In this document: piece by piece, positions 22,928-34,100 of the stretch | How the letters are laid out: each line of letters starts with the position of its first letter | How positions within the stretch are numbered: position 1 is the stretch's first letter | Assembly: GCA_002118135.1 (NCBI GenBank) | Contig: BDIU01000013.1 | Location: 620,001-684,000, forward strand | Origin: Trebouxia sp. TZW2008 | Lineage: Eukaryota > Chlorophyta > Trebouxiophyceae > Trebouxiales > Trebouxiaceae | Length of the DNA stretch: 64,000 nucleotides | Direction of reading: 5' to 3' | Program-made: the position numbers and the translations under genes | Notes under the pieces: model-generated | Told to the model about the DNA's origin: nothing | The model's database searches: none | What the model saw: the letters and a program-made list of their open reading frames with translations, nothing else

Positions 22928-25102
22928 TCCGAATTTGGTACTGGCAACCTTGCTTCAGAATTGCATGTATTGCACTTGTGTGCTGTTTTGAGAGCTCAAT
23001 CAAGCCAATGTGTATGCAATGACCGTCAGGACAATGTATGACTGTGACTCATTCTGCAGCAATCTGCAACACGGTCTATGGATCATGAGCCTGTTGTAGT
23101 AGTCAGCAATGACAGTTCAAAATAATGGCTGTGCGTGCTTTGGGTTGAACTGAGTTCAACAGGGATGACTGGAGGATTAATTTGTCAAGTAGGTTAGAAA
23201 GGCTGCATGCATTATACAGTGTACGATGAGGAAGAGAACAGTTTGTCAAAAGTAGCGATTCAGGTAATTAAGGTGAGATACATGAGGCAGGCAGCATGAC
23301 TTGGGTGGTACACAATCGCGCCATGACTCACAATGTGATCAATTATTTGCGATCCAAAACACAAACACAATGGATGGCTCGCATGCATAACGTGTAGCAT
23401 ATAAACAGGCATTGGAACTGATTTTGCGGGCTCAAGGCTCCGCGCGTGATAAATTAGGAATAAACTCTGGCCTACAACTGCAAAACATTTCTTCATGTAC
23501 CCTCAAAGCTCAAAAAAAGCTGAGGCAGCTATGGGCATCAGCAGCCCTTTCAGATAGGTTTTCTGCCAGAAACTTGGTATGTCAAATCACCGAGGTCCAC
23601 TGCACATCATGGCAAATGTTTTCCTCTTATGCAGCATGCATTCCTCAGGATAGAGGGTGGTTGAGTTTGAAGGTGACAAGCAGATCAGTGATCTCTACAT
23701 TTTACTGCACGTGCAAGCCTCAAACAGCATTGTTTACAATTTGCACATGGGTAAGCTTGCTTGCGCAGGCTTTGTCTTCTTTTGCAGCCAATCAGTGTGC
23801 CCCTCGCTGAAGTGCTGCCTTGGACAAGGCAAGCCATACACACCGTGCACCAAGCTGTCTTACCGATCAGGAATGCACAGACCGACAGGTACTGTAACAC
23901 AATCCCACATGCTGGCATGTACCGCGCTTGCTAGCCCTTGAACGATCCGGCCTTTGCTGCACGTCATCAAGCCCACAGCCAGCTGGATGCCCACATCGTG
24001 CATATGTGACTGGAACGTTTTGTTTCAACAGCAAGCCATCATACGCAAGCGAGCGTTGTGAGTGGCCCTCTAATGGATTACATCAAACCAAAGAGCGCAA
24101 CTGCTCTTGTCGTTCGTTATTTCTCACTTCTGTATGCACATGTTTAATGTTTTGCTTGAATGTACATGCGTCTAGAAATCATGCAGGCAAGCATGACTGC
24201 ACATGACAGTGACTGCACAACCGCAATCGCTTGTTGTATGCTCAAGCTGGGCCAAAACCCGTCATGTAGTCTTGGTGCCAGTCTTATGACCGGTCTTGAT
24301 GCAAGACCCTTGAGCTTGAAGCTCATCAACGTTTCAGTGCAAGTCTGTGGGACAGACTTTATTTTGATACTTGATAAGGCAGCTTCAACCCCGCCCGGTC
24401 TAGCCAAATCTTGAAGCATCATACTTTTATGTGCATCAGCCAGAAGCATGCAACAACTCGTTTACATCTTCTTATGACTAATTCTGCTGGCGTTTCATCT
24501 GACCCCTGTAGCAGCTGACATGGCATCTGACTCAGGAGAGGCGAGAGGCTGATAACCCGAGGCAGAGGAGACCTATGTACCGACGAATCACGACGCGATG
24601 ACGCGGAGTCAATGTCATGACGACGCGCGCTGCCGAATCGGCTGTCGCTCAGACGTGCCGAGGCCACAATAGCTAGGCCCCGGCGATGGTCGTATTGGAC
24701 ACTTCAGTGGAAAACGTCTAGACCGTCGTCGACCTACTGTGAAGCATGAATTCTTGAGCGCAGCATGACTACGCATGATCCATCTGCAGATTGCAGTCGA
24801 CAGAACGCAGAAGCGCATTTTTATTCACTTTCGTCCTTGCTGTGATCTGTCTGAAGGCATAACATGACTAGCAAAATTTATCGGACAGCGGGTTCCATCA
24901 AGGTACCAGTCCGCCGTCAGTCTTGTACTGCTTGCAAGCTTTGCAGCTGAGCAGTGAAAAAGTACGGAAGTGCTCAGCCGAATCTCGAATGTATGCAAAG
25001 TCTGAGTGGCACAAGGAATATCTTGCATTTTGGACCATCACCTGAGACTGCAACCTGACACTGCTTAGCCTGGAGCATGCTCTTTCCTCTGATGAAAAGA
25101 AG
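22928..25102. other. Kinesin-lipin intergenic region
   Basis: 2.2 kb between the kinesin stop and the chosen lipin start. It must carry the kinesin 3' UTR and the lipin promoter and 5' UTR. A stretch at 23657-23760 (+) encodes a moderately protein-like segment (VEFEGDKQISDLYILLHVQA) but no flanking exon or homology was found. A GC-rich patch at 24590-24740 probably marks the lipin promoter side. No confident gene. Confidence 0.4.
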
Positions 25103-28100
25103 ATGCGCTGCATACTGAGATTAGCTTTGCACTCCTTAGCACAGTCTGAGGCCTCTGCATCAAAGCTGCACCTGCTGCAGAATGGCACAGTGGCTGCAGC
25201 AAGCTATGCTGGCAGCACTCTGGCATATGTGGCGCCACAGATGGCTGGTGCTATTGACATCATGGTGGTCAAACAGCCAGACGGCAGCCTGAAAAGCTCG
25301 CCTTTTTATGGTATGCACTATCACCCAAGCATCGTTTTCAAGTTGCTGCAATGCTGAATGATCAAGAAGAAAACAACATCTACCCCTGAGGCATCTCATC
25401 TGTAAAAGCTGCTCAAGACATTGCAACAGTGCAGGAAAGCTGGATTGCTCTTTTGCAACAGCAATAATGACGCTGCCTGACTGTACATCTTGCCTGCAGT
25501 GCGCTTTGGCAAGTACACAGGAATCAGGATAGCCGACAAGAAGGTGCACATCACTGTCAATGGTAAGCAACCAGACTGACCTGAGCATGAGCAAAACACC
25601 ATCAATGCTGTCTATTCAGCTTTGTCCTGCATGTTCAAATCAGCTCCGCAACTTATCAAAAAGTCCACTGTCGCATGGTGCCCCTGCCATGCCGCATACA
25701 TCATCAATGCTAATTGTCCAGCTGTGTCCTGCATGTTCAAATCAGCTCCGCAATTCATCAAAAAGTCTACTATCACAAGATGCCCCTGCCATGCTGCATA
25801 CGTCAAAGGAGTTCTGCCATGGAAGCATTTGCTTACTGTTGCTGAGCTGTATGGCACCTCCTCTGAGATGTACATTGTCGCAAAGGCACTTCAAGCCTGC
25901 CTTGGCACAATCAACCATCAGAAGTCTGCACAATGCAGTCCTTCAATACCAAGACGCTTTCACTGTCAGGACAATGTAACTGGCAATCAAGCATTGTATG
26001 GGGACTGCATGTGTTGTCTGAGCAAGCACGTTTAGATGCGAAGCCATGATTTTTGGTCAAGTAGGCACTTGTCACAACAAAATATCTCTGTATATACAGA
26101 TGAGGAGGCTGACTTCACCATGCACCTGGGTCGGTCTGGGGAGGCATACTTTGTTGACAGCGATGATGTCATTGGTGAGTCATCCCTGTAGTCCTGCTCA
26201 CTGCATGCTCGCTTGTCTTCATGCATTTTTAATGCTGCAAAGTAACTTGCATGTGCCTAATGCTGGCAGTGGTAATTGTTTGCAGAAACTTTCATGCATG
26301 AGCACTCATCTCAAAGGGCAGGATGTTGGTATGTGTATCATGTTGGCACTTATTCATGTCCATAGACACTGTGGTGCCAAAGCTCTGATTTCCAAGGGCG
26401 GCCTGTGCACCTGCCACAACTGCGCAAACCAGGGCGCATGTAGCACAATTGCTTTGACACATGCAGCAATGACATCACCGGATTGGTGAATCAGCAGGGC
26501 CAGTGCTTGACCATTGCTTGATGCCAATGTTCATAAGTCAATGCAGTTGTGCATGAGGTCTTGTTGAATGGTTGACGCCTTGCATGTCGTTGCGCAAAAA
26601 GCTTTGGAACAATAGTGTCATGTCTGAGGATACAGATCAGGTTTAGTAAGCCACACTCAACGTTAACGGTTTACACGCTTTGACTGTTTTCGATCACTCA
26701 CTCTCAATGATTCAACATCACAAACCGTAATGGCAACGCTCAAGCTGGCCTGGCAAGGCACACGCTGGGTGACTCACACCTGGCATATATGCTGCAGTAT
26801 GCAACACTCGATAACAAAACTGTGTGTCAATTTGTTCCGAAAAGTAGTTGGTTCATCGGTCGCTAGTGTTTTTGAAGGCACGCTCAATGTTGGGTTATTT
26901 ACTTCATGTTATGGCATGGTTGCAGGGGATTCTGATGAGGAAGGGGAGCTGCTGTCAGGCATGATGTCCCCTCCCAATGGCTACTCCTCAGTAGATGAGG
27001 CCTTAGCCTATGCCACACCCGCACAAACGGCCTCAATCCAGGTTTGCCAACTCTTGGCTGAAGTGCATCTCACATCACAACTGCACAGACAGCTTTGACA
27101 GTAGACTGCTCTTGCCTGCTTGCTTTTGCAGCATGTCTTGCCTCAGCACAGGTTTGACAGATTTCCTGCCTTGCCTGCCCAACTTATTGAATGTGTTGAG
27201 ATCAGACAGCTTACAATAAGTTGCTGGTCCCAATGGCTACTGCTCAGTAGACAAGGCCTTAGCCTATGACACACCTGCACAGACCGCTTCAATTCAGGTT
27301 CTCCCATTCCTGACTGAACCACCCTTTGTAACCTGTCTTATATTGGTGCAGCTCCAAAACAGTTTGCCCACTCTTGCCTGCAGAAAATTTGCAAGACATT
27401 GGACCTCAGCACAGCTTTGAGCAAGTTTTGCACTCTCGCCTGAATTGCACACTACAAGCTGTTTTTTGAAGGGCATACATGATGGCAGCCACAGCATGCT
27501 TCAAGGTGCTGCTGCACGCCGCTGCATTGGCTTGTTGACATGATGAGATTTACGCCATACATGTGGAGTTAGCATGACATGCAAAGGTGCTGTTTCAAGA
27601 TTCTGGGGCTTTTTGGCATCACATTTACGTTCAAAAACCTGACGCTGTACAAAGTTTCCAAAGTTATCAGTTTGCAGCGCTGAGTGTTCTGGTGCCGAAT
27701 GCAGGCTGCTGTGGCAAAGCTGGGCTTGTCAGATGGGATAGACCTGCAGTCAAAAGCCAACAAGCAGGCTGCTGCTGAGGAGTGCCCCTTGAGTAAGCAA
27801 CCTTGTTGCTGTACATCTTGACGGCCTGCCATGTACATGTCCAGCTCTCTATAGTTTCAATGGCAGGACATTGCAGAGTCCCAGCCTGTTGCTTTTGCTA
27901 TTGCGCCTGTTCCTATGACTGCACACCGCATCACTCATTTGTTCATTCATTATTAATGTGGGCTAGGCAGGCGCAGCAGGCCCAACTAGGTACGTACAGA
28001 AGCAATCAATTGTGACCAGCTGTCTCCCACTGTCTCCATACTGCACAGCATTGCAGATTCCTAGGATATCACCTATGGTCATGCTGGATTGAGATTGCAT

Positions 28101-31100
28101 ACTGCAGGGACATCATACAGCTCATCCACTGTGACAGACATCTTGTCAGTGCCAGCTGACATTGACACTAGCCTCAGTGCCCCTCCCGGGGACCCCACCC
28201 TCACACCCCCCAAGCCTCAGAATTACCCCGCTGGCAAAACCAGGCTCAGTAGCGTTCTGACAAAGCCACCATTGTCACCAAAACCTCTCAAGACTGATGA
28301 GCCTCTGACCGCTCTTGGTCTAGGCTCGCCACATGTGACTGCACACAAGAACACAGCGTGGGAATTAGGAAAGACAGGCCAGGTTGACTCAAGTGTAAGC
28401 AGGGCGTCTGCATCAGCAGAATTAGCAGGTGCAGGGGCAGCTAGTCCAGAAGCTTCAACAGCAGGTGCAGGCGCAGGTTCAGCAGGTTCAGGAGTATCAG
28501 GCCACAAGTCTGCAAAGGCGCGTAGTCACTTGAGCGAGGACATTGCTGCTGCCATGCAGCAACAGGAGGACCGCAGAGCTTCACATGCACAGGCGCAATC
28601 CTCTTCTGCACTCTCTGTGAAGCAGCCTGCACGCCAAAATGGCGTCCTGTCCAAGCTAGTCGGCAGCCGCAGCAGCAGCCCAAACGGAGTTGAAAGGCAA
28701 CCAACAGTGGGCAGTGGCAGCAGCCCAAAGGGAACTGAAAGGCAACAGTCAGTGGGCAGCAGCAGCAGCAGCCTCAAGGGAGCTGATGGGCAACAATCAG
28801 TGGGCAGCAGCAGCAGCCCAAAGAGAGCTCAAAGGCAGCAGACAGTGCTGTCAACCCCTTTTGAGCAAGCCTCTCAGCAGTTTCTATTGGAGACTCCATC
28901 CTTTGGTTCAGATCACACTGCAGTTGAGACTATTGCTCAGTCACAATCACAGTTGGGGTCCAAGGGTCAGTCTACCAAATTGGAAGGCAAACAGGGGGCC
29001 GACAGGAGTGGACAAGGGAAGGAAGAACAGCCTGGCCAGCATGACAATGGTGACAAGGGTGTTGATCACATGCCTGGTAGTGGTGATGACGTCAATGATG
29101 GTCCAAGCGGGGTTGTGCACAAACTGATGGACAGCCTGCAAGCTGTTGGGTAAGTTGCTGATGTTTGGCACGGCAGTGCATGTCAGACATTGGGCCACAC
29201 AAACGTAGCATGTGTGTCAGAATGTGTAACACCAAATTCTCACTGTAACAGTGCATGCCATTAGCCAGAGCATGTTTCGCCATGTCTGCGGATCTGCTTC
29301 ATGGCACAGTCCTTCCATTCATTGCTTGTCATAAGAGCTTTGCTCACAGAGGCAGCATGACCGCCAACTAGTCTGCACCATGATCGTTTGGCTGGTCTAT
29401 CAGCAAACCTGACCTTGCGGCCACTCCTACTGCCATCCAACCTGTCAATGTCACCATGCCTGCTTCAGCAGCAGCAAAGATCTGTGTGTCGTGCAGGGAC
29501 ATTACTTCAGCAGAAAACAACCCAAAGTCTGAGACCCCAGTTCACCCCTGAACTGTCATTGAACCACGCTTCTTGGCCATCACCACTGTCAATCACTTCA
29601 GCAGCAGATGCTCCACTGCCACTCACAGCTCTGTGTATTGTGCAGGGACATGGCCTCGGCAGAAAGCAGCCCAAAATCTGAGGCGCCAGTTCACCCCTGG
29701 TCTGTCAGCAACCCACGCTTCTTGTCCACTCCAACGGCCAGTCAGCCGCCAACAGTCACCATGCCAGCTTCAGCAGCAGCTGCTCCTGTGGGCTCAAACC
29801 CTGCCTCAGCCTCTTCTTCGATACCTCCCTCTCAGCACATGCACATGAGTCAGCCCTCTGCGACAGTCAACACTGCCATTCCTGCTGTTGTGCCAGACAG
29901 ACACGACTCAGGTGAGCATGCTGTGCTGTGCTTGGCTGCACTATGCTGTTCTATGCTCTGCTGTGTTGTGCTGAACATCTTCAAGACTAATTTTGGCTGT
30001 ATTGCTGTGTTCTGACTTGTGTCAAGCATTGCAGGGTTGCAAGTTGGATGCTGATGGCCAGCTTTACTTCGTCATTGACAGGTTGCCTCTCTGTGAGTTT
30101 TCTTGCTTAGTTCATGTTGGGTTGAAGCAATGGACAGTGACCCAGACAGAGATTGCAAATGAACAGCATCACAACTTGCATCCTTCTATACGTTTTGCAG
30201 ATGATGGGTCTCTTCATCCGGGCAACAGGGTGGAGCTGGAGGCGCTGCATGACCAGCTGTACCGCAAGGGGCAGACAGCCTCAGTGGCCATGTATGAGGC
30301 CCACGCGTCAAATGACATGTTGCACATTGACAGCAGAAGGTACAAGGTCTTGTATGTATTTGCAGATGATGGCTCACCTCATGCGGGTAACAGGGTGGAG
30401 CTGGAGGCGCTGCATGACCAGCTGTACCGCAGGGGGCAGACAGCCCAAGTGGCCATGTATGAAGCCCATAAGGAGCGTAAGGAGTGGGACCACCATGGGG
30501 GCGCCCCGCCCCTGCATTCCCACTACGGCCAGGTACACTGCTGCTGCTTCTGTGCAGTCATCAAACTTGCGGGGAGCATGTTGCTGATGCTGCTGCAGCT
30601 GCTGATGCTGCTGTGTCTAAGCCATTATAGAGCTGGAAAGCTGCATGTCACAGCTGCTGCTGCTGCTGCTGCACCTGTGCAATTAGCAAGCGAAAAGGTG
30701 ACGCATTGCTGCTGCTGCTGCTGCTGCTGCTGCAGCTGATACATCTGCGCAGTTATGGAGCCCACTGGTCGCGCGATACTTGTGCTCCTGCATCTGCAAA
30801 ATTATGAAGCTAGTGCAGCCTGTCAGCTTACGAATAAAGAGACTCCTTACCCCATGAATGTACCATGTGTTCTTCAGCAGCATTCACCATGCTGTTGTTG
30901 CTGCAGGAGGTAGCTTTGAGCGGTGATCTGGCTGCAGCAGAAGCACGCACACACTCACAGTCCCATGACAGCGGCAGCAGCAATAGTGATATCTCAGACA
31001 CAACTGCCTCACCACGCCACTCCTCTGCTGCAATCACTGCTCAGTCTTCAGCAAATCAGGATGCTGCTTCTGCCAGCCACGGCAGAACCTCACGGTCCTG

Positions 31101-34100
31101 GTTTGGCAACAGTGTCAAAACCCCCTTGAGCCCCCAGCCTAACCGCCCTAACCACCCAGCTCTAACTTGCCAGTTCAGTAGGTCAGCGCCTGCATCACCA
31201 CAAGCAATACCTGGAGTTGCATTGGATTCACAGCAAAGTAGCAGCAGCATTCAAACAGCAGCTTTTGAGCAAGCGCTTGCTGGCAGCCGCAACAGCATCA
31301 CTGGGAGCATGCAGATGTCAAACCTACGTGTGGGGGGTGCCAGGGAGGGTTCAGGGGGGTTGGAGGGGGGGTCTGAAGGGGGGTCAGGGGCGTTGGCAGG
31401 ATTCTCACCTGCTGATGGCTATATGGCTGACTCTGAGCAGCCCAGTTTGAGGCATCGCTTGCACCATTCCTCTGCCAGCACACATGACCCAGGTAAGATA
31501 ACAGACCGAAGCATAAGCTGATTTGCAGCCCATTATGGTTGCTTTGTTGCTGTATAAACTTTTGCTGACCTCACCTTCAATCGTATAGAACTTAGCATGT
31601 TCTATCAAACATGTTCTGTTGGCAGCCTCAACAGCCTGTGCATGAATCAAAAGCATTTGCTGTCTTTCATCATAATGTGTTTTTGTACCCAGCCAGCCCG
31701 CCTAGTGGTTGCAAAACTTTGCTGGAATGGACTACGCTGCAGAGCGACTTCGTGAAGTCACAAGCTGCTATTCATCATCTTGCACCAACACAGCTAACCC
31801 CCTATGGCCAGTGTATTCTAGCATGAATGGCAGCAATGTCACGTGATTGGGCATGCTCTACAGCTGACAAGTCTTAGTATCTTTGTCAGCATTGGACTGC
31901 TGTACAGGAGGGCTGTTGGGAGCAAGAAGTGCTGGCCCTTCAAGTGATGCCTGGGCGTCCTTGGCAAGCTTTGATATCTCCTTGTGTGGGCCCCACCTCA
32001 CACCTGGCATCAGGCAAGCACATTGAGATTCATAAGCAAAGCATGACCGCTCAAACGACCGCCATTGCTTTGTTTTGCATCTCAATGCAATCTGTAGTAG
32101 CTGTCAAGATGGCCCGTGTCATTCAATGATGCGCCATGCATTTGCAGAGCACAAAAGCTTTGAGAAGACATCATGATGTCACCATATTTGCAGAAATGTC
32201 ATGTCTGGGAAGTGTTCAATGCCTCGCTGGTCATGACTTTGGTCAGAAAGACAAGCACTTGTGTTGAGCAATCCTGCCTTTTGGCTGATGCAAATTCATG
32301 CCACAATTTGCAAACAGCAGAGCCTCTTCATTACCCAGTCTCTCATCAGCTGGCACACACGACCTTCGGCTGTCTATCCCACTGGACGACAACATGAAGG
32401 ACTCCTTTCACAGACAGGGACCAGAACTTGCCAACAGCTAGATTGCTGTGTGCATTTCAAACAGCAAACAATCAAACCCCACACAGCATCAGTACATTTT
32501 GAGTAAACATCAAGAGCAATGGTACAAAACAGCATCAAGTTTGCCAGCAGGCAGTGGCTGTGAAGGAAGTGCCTCATCATGGTTTGCATGTGATGCAGTC
32601 CTGAGGCAGCATCAAAGGCGTTTCAAGCACACAGAGTGACAGCGGCACAATTTGCCCAGCAGGGGCCTTTGCTCATCAGCAGCCCTGCCCTTGTATGTCG
32701 CCTGGGGAACACACTGTATGCCTGGCAAGATGCAGCGCCTGTGGTCATGGGGGTGTTGGCGTTTGGGGGTGACTGGCAACATCTACTTCCTTTTGACAAG
32801 GCAGTGCCACTCGCAGTGCCTTTCACTGATGCTAAAGACCCCAGCAAAGAGGCTCGCAAGGTAGGATTGTACAGCAAGAGACAGTCGGCATTCAGAACAG
32901 ATGCATCTTCATATTGCATGCACTTGTCTGCTCTAAGATACAGCTCAGGGATCACAGGCGAAATAAGAATTGCTTCTGGCTGACAAGAGGGCGCCGTGTG
33001 TATCCCATTTGCTGATGCCAAGGGTTGTAGTAAAGAAGCTAGCAAGGTGAGTTCAAGAGGCAGGGAGTGCATTAGTATGCCGCTTGAGTTTGTGGCCCTG
33101 GGGGCCTAGCGTTTGAGGTTGACTGGCAATACCTGCTGCCAGCTGCTTTGCCATGCACTGATGCTGAATCCCCCCACCACAGAGACTTGTAAGCTACACA
33201 CATGGGTCCAGCTTCAGGGGAAAAAAGGAAATGGAACAGCATGCTGCTTGAGTCTATGATCCTATGCTTGCGCTGTATGTCTGAAAAGGCAGGTGAAGTA
33301 ATGTGTCCGAGCAGCTGACACAGGTTTGCTGATCTACATCAAATGCTACTTTGACGTTTTGCTCCACACTGATGACGCGTGCACAATCATGACGCGTGCA
33401 AACTCCTTGTTTTTGTGGTCGCTTGTGGTGTAGGCACAGGTGGCCAAGAGCAGCAGCTGGAGACTTTGGCTGGGTTCCTGGCGCTCTACCTCTGCTACCA
33501 AGCCCACCCGCACTGCCAAACCCAGCAGTGGCAGCCTGGACGCAGCTGTGGCAGCAGCGGCTGCTGCAACTCAACCCCACACCCCTGCAGCACAACAGGT
33601 GGGCAAATGCATGTTGCAAATTTCTGTTAGGATGTAATGCTCTGAAAATCTTCAACTTCTATCTTTTCTGCAGCGCAGGGCTCAAAAGGACCTTCTGCAA
33701 CAACCTCATTTGATGCTGCTGTCCCATGTCTGTCAAAGCAATGGGAGTATGACTTCTTTGTGCAGCACGCAGCTTCATGAGCTGCCTCAGTTTGCTCGCA
33801 GAGTTGAGCTTGCATGTGCAGCTGACGCTGCAGCTTCAAGGTTTCGACTTGTACCCACAGGCAACCAGCATTGTCTACAGCTACCTGCTGGTCATCTTCG
33901 ATCATGACCTAGTCTCAGCTGCTGTGGCCGCCGAAGGGCCGCCAAAAGGCATTCATGATACAAGTCATGCCCTTTTTGCTGTTGCCAACAACTTGTTCAC
34001 TGGTTTGCAGCTTGCACTGGAGGCTTTGGAGTCAGAATTGTCACCTCAGGCAGCCAGCATGGTGAGTCAGCTGGTCGCTTCACAGCAGGGGCGGCCACCG

